Shown in pieces: positions 12,960-24,600 of a stretch of DNA of 64,000 bases. Source of the DNA: Sympetrum striolatum (lineage: Eukaryota > Arthropoda > Insecta > Odonata > Libellulidae); NCBI GenBank assembly GCA_947579665.1, contig OX388348.1:17236001-17300000 (forward strand), read 5' to 3'. The notes beneath the pieces were generated by a model. That model ran no database searches. It saw only the letters and a list, made by a program, of their open reading frames with translations, and had not been told where the DNA came from. Numbering within the stretch: the first letter of the stretch is position 1; each line of letters opens with the position of its first letter. The translations under genes and the position numbers were made by a program.

Positions 12960-13310
12960 TTATTGGAATTATTTCCATTTCTTAGATATGGACTTCAATC
13001 TATGTCTTCTAGCATCTTATTCCTTTATCATTCTCTTTGACTATAGGTTCAGCTAATGTTTTTAGGAGTTACTCTTCTATAAACATTTAATCCACTCATT
13101 TCTTTTGTGGAAGCATTTTTAATTATTTCAATTTAAACCATTTCCAGCACCTCCTTGTTTGCTTTCCTATCACCTCAGCTAACTTATTATTCTACATCAC
13201 TCCCATATCTCGAAGGCCTCCAGTCTTTTGATTTCCTCTTTTCTTTGGTCCACGTTTTACAACCATACAATTGTACATCAACAAAATAGTATATAGCCAA
13301 AAATAATTCA
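12960..13310 (-). pseudogene. LINE reverse-transcriptase 3' relic, heavily decayed
   Basis: On the minus strand, 13110-13300 aligns with the LINE copy at about 42810-42960: a TATGGTTGTAAAACGTGGACC-like stretch for the LYGCETWT region, AAAAGACTGGAGGCCTTCGA for KRLEAF, then AAAGCAAACAAGGAGGTGCT for KANKEVL. Many stops and frameshifts are present. It is a C-terminal RT fragment of the same broad non-LTR clade as the 2.6 and 42.6 kb copies but is more diverged. The end towards 12960 is uncertain. Confidence 0.65.
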
Positions 13311-13849
13311 AATGACATGGTATTTCTTTATGATATGTACGAAAATATTGAAAATATTAATATTTAGGTAAACTAGTATTAAGTAAAAATATAAAGGTGG
13401 AATATGAATAATATGGTGAATACCAAGAGATTCATAAATCCTCTCAAGCCGTTTTTGTAGGCAAAAGTAAGCACTTAAGGAGATCTATAACTCGGGCCCT
13501 TTCGCTGTTAACAAAATTGGTAACAATGCCCTATAAGATGGCTTTCAAAATTGATTGAAGAAGCCGTCACTTGGTAAAACTTCATTGCTGATTAAAAGTT
13601 GGAAATAGCTAAGATGAAATTTCACAAAATATCCAAACATATCACTAAATTTTGTCTTAGTTCTTTGTAGCATTATTTCCAAGATATCGTTTGAAGAGTT
13701 CTGGAAATTATGATTTTTTAATAATCGAGTTCTGTTTCCTTTGATTACTACCAAGTGTATTTTATTCTATATCTATTCAATCCGTAAGACTTTCGACAAA
13801 GCACTGCCAAACCACGTTGATTTACCAAAGGGCAGAGTAAGTTTAAAGC
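13311..13849. other. A+T-rich intergenic DNA
   Basis: Nothing recognised. A minus-strand frame at 13545-13754 (69 codons) has no motif. Confidence 0.55.
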
Positions 13850-14585
13850 TATGCGTCTACAACCCGATATACATGTCCCGACACTTCAGACAAATAAGTC
13901 CCTCTGTTCCATAGATCAGCGGATGCGAACAATACTATCCGAAAAGCATCCTCTACCACGGGGATGGAAATATAAAGGGCTTTAACGGCTGCGAAGACAT
14001 AAAGCGTGGTATAATCTAACACACATTCGGATGCATGAAAATATCTCCGGGCAGAGATAAAGGCCCCGAACCATATAAGTAATTTCCCGGAAAACTCTCT
14101 GGGAACATGCCTCGCATGCTGAAGAGACCATTTCGCCCTTTTAGGAGGGGAAGTTTTTAACGAAGGCCGCAAGATAGAGAATGTAATGGAATTGACGGGA
14201 AAGCAGATTTTGCAAGAATCGTGTGTGTTTCCATTCTTAAGGTCCCTTTCCCCATGGTTGCGGGAGACCTAGCGATCACGCAACTCACTTTGCGTGCGAG
14301 GGCACTATCGAACCCCCGTTCGAGATTGCGGGGGAGGCAACCGGGACAATCCCACATTTTCCCCAAAATCTCATCGACAACAGTTCGGAATCGACACTTT
14401 TTTCCCTGGCAGCCAAGTGAATTTATGCCTCCTCCCCCTCGGTTGAATTCGTGGGATTTGTCACGCCACCAATGCCCAACACGCCATCGCAAGGATGTTA
14501 AAATAGGTGAGAATTTCCTCTTAGGAAGGAACAAATCTTGTGGCGGGTTTCCCCTAAGAGCCTCCTGGAAGTGGTCGTTACCATG
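13850..14585. other. G+C-rich island 4
   Basis: The longest G+C-rich block in the first quarter of the window. Minus-strand frames of 107 and 125 codons (13849-14172, 14157-14534) and a plus-strand frame of 121 codons (14221-14586) overlap one another. No domain is recognised. A GGTTCGATAG string on the minus strand near 14305 resembles a B box but has no A box at the right distance. Confidence 0.45.
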
Positions 14586-16379
14586 ATATCTTCATCATAT
14601 CTAATGATCTGTGGATGGGAGATTTGATGAACCATGATGGAAACGTTGCCAATGAATAATGAAGGAGCTTGCCTTTCTCACGAGGTACCTCTAATACGTG
14701 AATACTTATATCTTTGTTATCGGAGGAGATATGAAGAATTTTCTCTTAGTTATTTACTGATTCCCTAGCTATGATTTCTTTTCAGTAACGAAAAGTGTAA
14801 AATTTGAATAGTTTCATTATTGATATTCACCCATATTCATCCAAAACGAAATGAATTATCAAATTGGAGGTAATCCAAAGAGATAGAAAACTTGTGCAAA
14901 TTAGATGATATTTACACATTCTCTTTCACATTATATGTCATTAGCATACTATAATTGCTTATGTGTCATGCCTTGTAATCAGATATATGTAGAGTTCATT
15001 TTTTTGCTTTAAAAATATATTTGAATATCCAAAGTATGATTTTCAAGGTTCCAAACATGTTCCAAACAGGTTCCAATTTTTCTATCAAGAATCGATTTAT
15101 ACGTTTATTTATACGAGTTTAACAATACATATTTCAGCCAATGGATGCATTACACAATTTTTAAAGAGTTTCTTAATTATCATTTTTTTAAATCTCGTTG
15201 TTCAAGATACCTACATATTTTGCACTTAAAATTTTAATCCTACAAAGCGTTCAGACAATGAGCTGATTAGCATCTTATAAATAATTTTAGGTTACTATTT
15301 AATTTGATTAGATGAATTGATAATTTTGCAAGTCCCACACCAGTTCGAGTGCTCCTTTGGAATATTGAAATGCCCTTTGAATAAACGTATTCTAGAAGAA
15401 ATACTTGTTTGTGGAATTTCTTTAGCGACACATTAAAAGTATTGAGCATATTTTTCAGGTGTAAATATATTGACACCCAATAATTATGCAATTCTACCAG
15501 AGTTTACATTTCTCTCAATCATTAAATCCGTTTCAGCATCTTAGAGTGCAAAAATTACTCACATAATTATCATAACGATATTCAGCAAATTGTTCTAGAG
15601 ATATTAGGGAATTTTCATTATTGTCGCCACAGTGAGGATGTCTCTATTTTCAAGAATGGCACAGTTGTGAAAGTTCGATCTATGAAACGTTCCATTCGGA
15701 GGCATGTTAGTGTTGAGTAAACGCGAGTGACACGTGGAGCGGTTACCTACACCACCTCCGCACCCGCGTTGATTCTCCGAGAAAATTGACTTCAGAATCG
15801 AATTCCTTCATTACACGCCTCACTGATCGATCAACTGCATTTGTCGCAAGGATCGCGCGACTCGCTTCCCCATGTGTCGCCGTTGGTTAAATAAGGGTCC
15901 TATAATCTGCAAACACTCCGAGGATACTTACAAGGGTAACATACACTTGATTAACAGATATTTTCCCAAGACTTCCAGGGTATCTTCCTTGCTGTTACCG
16001 TTGATCTCAATAGGTTGTAACATTGGAATATCTCTGATGGAAATTTTTTAGGGTTTTTGAAGTTTGACGGAGCACCTTGTGTAATTTGAAAGGTAGGTAA
16101 TGACGCACAATTTATAAATCTTAGAAACATAAAAAAATACTTGTTATATACATGACGTTTTGTGACACCAGCATGACAGCCATAAATTATTCATAAGTAT
16201 ATATATTATTATGAACTTGTTGTTAACATAATTTTTCCGAACTCTTGCTACCTTCCCGCGGAGAAGGGTTTGGAAAACCCTGATCAAAATGAACACTCCT
16301 TACTTGCATAGAATCCGCACTTGGAAGGGGGGGAACCACTAAAACATACTCCCTGGGTGGTTATAGTGAATGTTTTTAG
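14586..16379. other. A+T-rich intergenic DNA with a small G+C-rich patch
   Basis: Mostly A+T-rich. A short tandem pattern of GTTCCAAAC-type units lies at about 15048-15075. A modest G+C-rich patch at about 15700-15900 has no long frame. No gene is recognised. Confidence 0.5.
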
Positions 16380-16562
16380 GTGATTCGAGAGCTTATGTCG
16401 TTCTGCATATGGTCTCCAAACGGAAAACGAAACCCGGGATCGCTTTCACCAAAGTCGAACCCAACTTAGCTATCGGGGAACCCAAATCCTCCCTGAGGCA
16501 GATGTTGGGGCCTAACATGTATTTGAATAATGTTGACGAAAAACGTAAATCATGTCTGGAAG
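16380..16562 (+). CDS. Possible internal exon, unrecognised
   Basis: An open segment of 183 bp (61 codons, so phase-neutral) begins just after TTTTTAG and ends at AAG followed by GTAAGATG, a good donor consensus. The encoded peptide is rich in K, R and P and matches no family I recognise. The upstream polypyrimidine tract is weak, and no partner exons were identified within several kilobases, so this may be chance. The surrounding frame is 16370-16594. Confidence 0.2.
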
Positions 16563-17034
16563 GTAAGATGTTTACATTTCATAAGAAAAAATAATTTATT
16601 AATTTAACAATGGAAAAAATATTGTAGCACGGAAAATTTCAGATTTTGCACGGTTTTGGATGTATTCCATGGTTGCATAACTTTAAATTTGAACTTTAAT
16701 GTCAGTGTCTTAAATTTTAATTTTGGTTCTGTATTTTGAAGATTACATTTGTAACTTTCTTAAATAAATAATGTGGAAAAATTAACTCTGCTATGTAAAC
16801 TAATATCTGTTTTATAAATTACTTTTTAAGTTAATGAACTTTAGCAGGTTACATATTAAAAATATATTTTATTCTGTTCCGATAAGTATTTCATTTATTC
16901 GTTTAAATTAACCTTCCAAAGACGAGAATTATTTTTTCTTAAAAAATACCTTAATTTTAGTATATTGGTATTCAGATGACCTAAATTAACAATAGAAAAC
17001 TGTTTTTAAAAAATTAACAATCATAGGTTCGTTG
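16563..17034. other. A+T-rich intergenic DNA
   Basis: Nothing recognised between the exon-like segment and the piggyBac element. Confidence 0.55.
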
Positions 17035-18075
17035 TTAATGCCCATTCCCATATGGGCACGTCAGTCCTTCCCACTACTACTATTCCGCACGCAATGATGA
17101 AATTAAAAAAAATATTTTATTGCAGAAAGGTTATTCATTTCTAAAAAGTATGTTATGAAATGGATTTTTCTTGGGAGAAATAAGTATTTATTTTATAATT
17201 ATTCTGTGTAGTACTTGGAAAACATTTTACACAGAGCCCATCGTCGCACTTGATACACATTCCCTCGACTTTCGCGCTCTTCATATGCGCAGCGTTTTCT
17301 ATTGTTTTGTCATGTTTCACCCATAAATTGATCATACCGCAACTCTTGCGTGGAGCCGGTTTTTGACGTGGAAGCTTTGCTGAGTCGTCCACCAGGTGTT
17401 TTTTCCGTCTTGTACCGAGTAAGGTACACCCACGAACTTAGAAAGTACACCTGAGCAATCTCACTTCTAAACTCTAATTTTCACCTTGGATCTGAGGATT
17501 TCCTTTTATTATTATTATTTGATTGTCTGATTGGTATGTAATTTATATAAATCATATCTTACCAATATGCAGTGAATATACGTGCTCATGAATTTGATCA
17601 GTTTCACTCATATGCTTATTACACTGGGATATGACGTAGGATTATGGAAGCTGAATATTTTTTTTGTTTCCTAGAAAATCTTTTTGCTTTCATCAACTTC
17701 ATACGCTGTTGAAGCTGCCACAATTACCGAATCGTCCAGCTATTTAGTGATTCCTATTCCTTCGCATGTAAAAATAACTGTGATGCTCTTTCCTCTCTCC
17801 TTCTTTCTTAAATCATTTTTTGTTGGCAGCGGACAATCTTTCGGAATCCGGTTCTTTCTGATTCACCCCGTTCCATTGCAGCTGTAGTACTGCTGTAGTC
17901 CTCTTGTCACAGCTTAAAACTAAAATAATTCTTAACTTAATTCCACCAAAAATAATGTTTTATGGCCCAAAATATTCTTTAATATACAATATATAGCTTT
18001 CCTTGACAGCCAATGGAAAGGAAGTCTCTTAATAGTGGGAAGGCCTGACATGCTCATACGGGAACGCAGCAATAA
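17035..18075 (-). mobile_element. piggyBac-like element, internally deleted
   Basis: The left end is TTAA at 17035-17038 followed by TGCCCATTCCCATATGGGCACGTCAG-type sequence. The right end (about 18036-18075) is its diverged reverse complement (GTGGGAAGGCCTGACATG...CATACGGGAACG) ending at ATAA, a mutated TTAA. TTAA targets and ends containing a CCCATATGGG palindrome are typical of piggyBac superfamily members. About 1.04 kb is left, too short for a full transposase of roughly 600 codons. The interior holds transposase remnants on the minus strand. Confidence 0.75.
17153..17890 (-). pseudogene. piggyBac transposase relic (C-terminal half)
   Basis: Three minus-strand segments in different frames match landmarks of piggyBac (DDE_Tnp_1_7 type) transposases, in order. 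First, around 17690-17850, comes RIPKDCPLPTKNDLRKKERG and then a KWxDxSVxxxAS-like stretch. Second, around 17560-17620, comes NKHMSETDQIHEHVYSLHI, the family's NKxMGGxDxxDxxxxxY region with the two glycines changed. Third, an open frame at 17153-17392 ends with CIKCDDGLCVKCF, the C-terminal cysteine-rich zinc-binding motif. Frameshifts and stops separate them, and the N-terminal half with the first catalytic aspartates is missing. Inactive. Confidence 0.7.
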
Positions 18076-18288
18076 ACAATGTTATAGCAACAACAAATAA
18101 CCTCAAACTCTGCTCTTTTTAATTTATTTGGATATCATACTCAAGACATATAAGAAAAAGACTACTTTAAATTAAAAAAAGTAAAACTTATAAAAATTAG
18201 TTGCCAGAAGGATCCATCTCAAAAGTTCTCTCTTTCAAAAAATCACAAGAAATATTTTCCTGGATCTAACTGCGCCAAAATTCAAATT
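18076..18288. other. A+T-rich DNA between piggyBac ends
   Basis: No frame or repeat is recognised. It may be the interior of the second, longer piggyBac-derived copy whose right end follows. Confidence 0.4.
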
Positions 18289-18425
18289 AACTAAGCTTTG
18301 GACCCTTTTAACTCACAAAATAATGTTTACTGACCATTTTATGACACTAAAAATACTGTTTAGCTACCTAGAGAACGCAGCTGCAGCTCGTTCTCATATG
18401 GAAACGTCAATACTTCGAGGGTTAA
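18289..18425 (-). mobile_element. Second piggyBac right end (solo or nested)
   Basis: It ends with TTAA at 18422-18425. On the minus strand it begins TTAACCCTCGAAGTATTGACG and carries CATATGAGAACG. The subterminal DNA on that strand (CATAAAATGGTCAGTAAACA, then TTATTTTGTGAG) is similar to the subterminal DNA of the first right end at 17936-18035. So two related right ends lie in the same orientation about 350 bp apart. No matching left end is seen. Confidence 0.55.
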
Positions 18426-18616
18426 GAGCAATCTTAGAATTGCACTTATTATACATTTAATATGTTTTTCCCAAATTATCCGATTTTTACCACCAAATTC
18501 CATATTACAATACAAGTGCAGTTTTAAAGGTTTTATTTCGGTGGTAGATTTTTAAATTTAATAAGAGAAATACAAATACAGCCAATTAGTTGAAGTTTTT
18601 TATTACATGTGTCTAA
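18426..18616. other. A+T-rich spacer
   Basis: Nothing recognised. Confidence 0.5.
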
Positions 18617-18728
18617 AAGCCCAGAATTGTAGTAGTAGTATTGTTAAAAGTGCTTCGACAGCTTAGGTCATTTCGCACATTGGCTCCCATCGGGAATCGA
18701 ACCCGGGACCGCTTTCAAGCCCAGAATT
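18617..18728 (-). mobile_element. tRNA-derived SINE, family A, 5' truncated, with TSD
   Basis: A minus-strand SINE of about 88 bp (18629-18716) flanked by a perfect 12-bp target-site duplication AAGCCCAGAATT (18617-18628 and 18717-18728). It keeps the B box (GAATCGAACCC on the plus strand), the body and the TAG-repeat tail, but lacks the A box. The body is almost identical to the 57.1 kb copy. 5' truncation plus a target duplication is the signature of target-primed reverse transcription. Confidence 0.85.
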
Positions 18729-18799
18729 AGTTATACGTAAGTACGTACATGGTATTTCACAATACCTGAACTTTCTCTTCCTATTATTTTAGAGCAAAC

Positions 18800-19150
18800 T
18801 CACCCTGAAAGTCTCGAGCGAATCTGTGTCACACACCCTTGCTAGTTTTACACCAGAATCGATCGGAGTGAGAAAGAAGTCACGGCGGCACCTTTTCTCC
18901 ACTTTTCAGCCCACCGATTAAAGCTTTTCCGATCGCTCCTCGGATTCGTGTCATTAACTCCCTCATCGCCCGTTTCATAACTTCGCAAAACCACTTGAAC
19001 CTCCACAATTCACTCATAACTTTCCCCGTTTTTTCCTCCAGCCGTACTTAAGGGTTCCCTTAGAGCAGTGATTCGCAGACGCCGGTCCCACCGGGGAATT
19101 CTGCGAGTTCGGAGAAAAAATCGACGCTGGAAATATTCCCTCGTTGGATC
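18800..19150. other. G+C-rich island 5
   Basis: A C-rich stretch on the plus strand with CpGs. No frame longer than about 60 codons is recognised, and no motif. Confidence 0.4.
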
Positions 19151-21149
19151 CAAAAGAGCCGATTTTTCAACGCGTTTACTCTCAAAAGACTAAATTTTAT
19201 CAGTTTTTCAGATTAATGGGGAGGTTTTCGTGCACATATATCCGTTCCTTGGTGAAGAATAGATTAATTTCGTAGAAGTTATGTACTTTATTCTGTCATC
19301 TTAAAAACTTTGAAATATTGTAAATAAACTTTTGTGATACATTTGTGTTTGCCTAGATGTATCTACAAGCTGTTGCTGTGATTGAGTTCTTCTATTTTTA
19401 CAGTTTTTGCTGAAGACAGATAGGAAAAGGAAATTTTTAGCATTTATTTCAAAGAGGTCTCTTTTGAAGCGGGACCGCTTTAAATCAAACAAATAATAAT
19501 TGTACACATAGCTTAGGGATTTGTTTGAGTAAAATATCCGCTTATTCCTCGGTACATGAGAATCAAACTTCTATTTTAGCAATTGCATAGCTTCATGTTT
19601 ATCAGAGTGGAACCTGTACTGAATATCGGTTGTACTTTGTAAAACCGATGAAAATCCGACTTACAACGGTCAAAATATTATCCGGGAAGATTTCCAGGTC
19701 TCATTGAGCTCTGAGTTTTTTCAAGGATCAGTCAATAATTCATGTATCTTCTACTAGTTCTTTTTTATTTGACGTCCTCACATTCAAGATTCATATTGGA
19801 CATGATTTTCTCTGTGTGATAGGAACAATATTTTAATATTAATATGTAGCAATTTCATTTTAGTGATGTTTTTATCACAGAAGAACAAATCCGTCGGAAT
19901 ATATTTTTCCCCAATGAGCTATGCGTATCACTTCAAAATAGTTTTTTTCAAAATATGAAAAATAATAAGTAGGTACTTGTGAAAAATGATTTCTAAAAAA
20001 TATTTCTCAGCGGTGATGAATTTTGGGTTCTACTGTACTTCAATTTTCAATAATATTTTTTCTGCTAGTGATATATATTTTTTCCGATAAGATATCATAT
20101 GGTTTTGTACTTTAGTTCTTTCTGGAATATATCAATATCAATCTATAGTTTTCGAGAGAAATGGCAGAACTCTTTTCATCACCGAATATCGCCCTCACCA
20201 TTTGCCAAACATGACATGGTGCTCTCTGCCTCTTTGACGTATCTCTCTTACGCTGGACCCACTCCAACTCAATGACATTGCATTTAGCGCTGAGCTCCCA
20301 AATAGCTGAGGCGTATCCCTTATCTTACATTCATCCATGAGGGATCTTATTGCTTTAAAACCATGTAATGCTTGATTCTAATCTAATTGAAGTTAAAGTC
20401 AATTGATATATTTATTAAGTCCCTTCTATACTCAGTTATAAGTAGTGAAATCGAAGAGGAAAAAAATAGTACATTGATGTGAGTATATAACTAAAAGATA
20501 CTCAATTCCTAATATCGCTTGAAAGGGATTGAAATGCATTATTAGAAGTTGCCACTATATTTAATGTTGGCATCTTATATTTTTATTCAAAATCATACTC
20601 AAATTTCAATTAAGTTGAGATATAAGTATAATTTAACAATTAATGAAAATTAAATATTTAGGAATTATTTAAACTAAAAATGGATGTATTGACAAATAAA
20701 AATGATGAATTAAGAAAGAGGAACTATCAAAGGCTGTTTATATTCGAAATATGTTTCTACAGCTTGAGAAAAACGCCAATTGAGTAAAATTATAAAACTG
20801 CGTCACGAATTTTTTATTATATGAAGGCAAATGTGTTGGAATACCCGCGAAGTTAAATAGAAAATGATAAAAATCGAGATTCATGGAAAATATAAATTAT
20901 ATGTAAGTCACAGGACGAAGAATCAACTGATAAAATGATGATAATAAAGAAAAGTGAATATTGAGGATATCAAGAGACCAAAATTCGATAGTAAAAGGAG
21001 CATTCCACGCAAAATGTGGTCAGAACACGTTGGTAGATAAGTGGGCATTCACGAAGGGGAATAGCAGATATTCCTCCACAAAAAAATAAGAAAACTTATT
21101 TAATTTATTGAAGAATAATTACGCTTTAGGCTCCAGATTTAACCAATTA
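19151..21149. other. A+T-rich intergenic DNA
   Basis: Nothing recognised. The frame at 19301-19507 (-) has no motif. Confidence 0.55.
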
Positions 21150-21620
21150 ATAAAACAGTTCGGAAGAGGCGTAGCACTGTTTAAGCGCGGTAAGGGAAAC
21201 TTGAACCAACTCCGGCGGAGCGTGATATTCCCAAGATTTAAGCTTCCCGTGGTCTAAAAAGACTCAATTTTTCCCAAGCATCCCATATTTCCCACAACTC
21301 CTCCTCCCATAAGCCCTTCCTACTTAGCGCTAGAACCGCACTCTGAGATCGCCCCTCTCCTCGCCTTCATAAATTCCCGCGTGGGCACAAAAAGCCAAAT
21401 CTTACGCATCAAGGAAAGCGAGATAAGGGACCTTTTTTCGTATCCATAAACACCCTTTATGAGTTCCCCGCTGACGAGATGTGGGTCATTTCATAATGGG
21501 AAGAAAGCATAGAGCCTTTGTGACTCCGGGAGACCCTTTTTTGTGCGAGGGTAAATGGGGACGCGGGGGAGCGTGTCGGGAAGGGATTCGTTTCCCCGAT
21601 TTCAATTACATCGGGAAAAT
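21150..21620. other. G+C-rich island 6
   Basis: A G+C-rich block whose strand composition switches from C-rich (about 21280-21380) to G-rich (about 21520-21590) on the plus strand. No recognised coding content. Confidence 0.4.
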
Positions 21621-24600
21621 TTGCAAAAAGAGCCCCTTTTGACGTTCGATTCGCATATTTTTACGTTACACCCTTAGTGCTCTGCAAAACGGAAAGGGGA
21701 ACGGTGATTGAGGTTCCATTGAAATAATTCTTGGTAGAGAAAAGATTTGTTTTTGGTTGGCTACTCGACCATGATATAATGCACGGTCTTCCTGTTTTAT
21801 TGAGGAATCTCTTTCTATAGCATTGATTACATATAGATGGCGTCAATTTTAAGTTATAGCGTATCGTTTTCGGATTCCAATGAATTAATTGAGCTCTCAA
21901 AGAAATTAAATCAGCTTGATTGAATTAATTGTATTTTCAAAGAAAATAAATAAATTTGATTATTAGTAGTTTTTCAGTGGAAAAATATTTTCAATATGAA
22001 ATTTAATAAAAGTCAATGGATTATTAATTTATTCCATCACGGAAGTATCGGAATCATGATTGGTTTGTAATATATTGATCTTCATAGTTAACTCTTATTC
22101 ATGAATCAAGATCATGATTTAAAGTAACTTTTAGAAATTTAAACATAAGTATATTTCTCATAATATTTAGTTCCTATTATATGGATAATATTATTAAGGT
22201 TCATGAGTTGAACGAAGATGGAAATGTAAATTAGGTTAAAAATCGAAAAGCATTGCTGTGCCAAATGCACTAGACCTCGACTCGGTTTAGATATATTTAA
22301 AATTAGCTTGGCAGTAACTTATACGTAAAATTATCCGTATTTTCTAAACGAATATACGAGACGCAAAATTACAATAAGAGTATCAGCCACAAACATCCAG
22401 AAATTGGTTTCATCGCATGAAATGGAATTGCATCATTTTGCTATTTATAATGATTTAAAAATCTTGAATTTCAATTCCCTGTTAGTGTTTATCCAATTTT
22501 AAAATATTTGAATGATTCTGGTAAAATCTTAAAAAAATTTTGATTTAAATTGCTTATCTTCATGAAATATCACGTGATATTTTTTCATTCGAGTGAGCAA
22601 GTTGGAAGTTGAAACGTCCATTTAATAAAGTCGGGTTTTTGAGTGAATAAAATTTGGCGTTCGTTTGGAATTTCAATAATAATACTTTTAATCTTAATTT
22701 TAATTTCCATTTATCTCTCCTTTACATTTGGAAATAGATATTTATACCAGATCTTTCTTCTAGTAGTATTCTAACGAGTAATTTTACGTTACTTAACATA
22801 ACTGAGTGGTATTAACAATCATATTTTATAATTATGGTAAGAATATCCCATCGTTTTAAGTTTCTTGCGAATAAATAGCTATTCGTGATAGTTAAGTTCA
22901 TCAGTATAGAACTATAGGGTCGATTTGCTTTTCTTATTTCCTTCCGGATTAATTTTAACCTTAAACACTTTGTGAGATAGAGTTTGGACATGCGTCACCC
23001 ATAATTTTCATGAATTAGATAACAGGAAGTTGAAAAACCTCTGAACCTGCCAAAGGCACAGAGTGTAAGTAATATCTAAATGAGGATTCTATTTAATTTT
23101 ACAGGCGTTTAAATCCTGTGAAACGCTGCTAACCATGTTTCCATGCAACATTTCAGGCGATTATGTAAAATGTGAGGGCCCTAAAACTCGTGATTAAATG
23201 AAAGTGGCGAAGTAGTCCCGGCTCGGAAGGGAAAACATAGGAACAATTTCCGAGTTAATTAGGGCAGGTCAGGGAAGTGGTTAATCTACTAAAAAATAGG
23301 GGGCGACCCATGTGTTGAGGGTTTGCGTAACTCGGGACTCTTACGCTTGGGCAACTCGGGTCGCACCCAATTCCGAGGTCACTAACCTCTCTCACACAGG
23401 GCGAAATTAGGACCTGTCAAGGACCAGATGACCTGTCGCGTTAAAAGTGCCCATTTAATAGGATAGTACACGTGTACTTGACGCGATGCATATTTCGTGG
23501 GAATTACATGAAGTCTCACGGGTGGTTGGTGGATTTTTTTGTAGAGGGAAGTGATAAATAAACGAATATTTGTGAAAATTAATTATTGAAAGTGCTATAT
23601 GCCGAGTATGTGAATAATTTTACATGTATTATTCTATTATTTACTTGTATGTGGCATTAATATACATGAGAGGCAGCTTTAATAATTTTTTCGTTTCCCT
23701 CTGGGTGGATATTGCTTTATCAGGAGCCACGCTGCACTAAAACTGATCGAAAACAAAGTTTAATATCACCATAGTTACAGCATAAGTTGATAAACAATTA
23801 TTATTTACACATAATAAATAAAATTAACTCGCATACGGTGAAAAACAAACAGATGAAGTGCATAGCACACTCCCAAAACGAAATTATGAAATCCGCATTT
23901 CAAAATACTACTCAGAGCAGCAAAAATGTAATAAAATTATTCTAAAGTTATAAATTCATTCAATCCAATCACAGAGAAGAAGCATGATGGTGATAACTAA
24001 GAACATTCGTTATTATATTCTAGCTACCTTGATTTCTTTCGTATTTATTTGGTAGTTCTTCAGAACCTCTGATCGCTCTTTCATTAGAGGACAAGCTTTG
24101 GGATCTCCTAAATTGTTAGCATTCCTACAACTTAGAGCGAAAATTAGAATAAGGAGAAAGTATTACTAGTGTAGCTTTATGGATTAATACCACTGTAATT
24201 GCTTCAATATCTCCTCTCTTTAATGGAATCATTGATACAGTTGATTATATATTATCTTCTCAGCAAATTAATTCATCTTACCATTAGAAAAAGAAGTTCT
24301 ATCATAACGATAGAGTCATTTATGAAATAATGCTAAACTTTAAATTTTAAAAAATCTTTCACAGGAAGTATAATGTATTCAAATTTAATTAGTGCTGAAT
24401 TATTAATGCAAAAAGCGAACTATAACTTACCATAAATCAGAAGCTGGAAAAAGATTGTCCTTGTATTTACTGATGGTTTTTCAACGGTAACAGAGATCTC
24501 AAGGAAGAAAAATCTAAATGTTGCTCTTCTGCTCTTCCAAGTGATACCTGAGATAGTCGCTTCGAATCGAGGGCTTGAGTGTGATCTCTGACAAGTGACA

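Noticed and set aside
14300..14330. GGTTCGATAG as a tRNA B box (minus strand)
   Set aside because: No A box at a compatible distance and no cloverleaf pairing.
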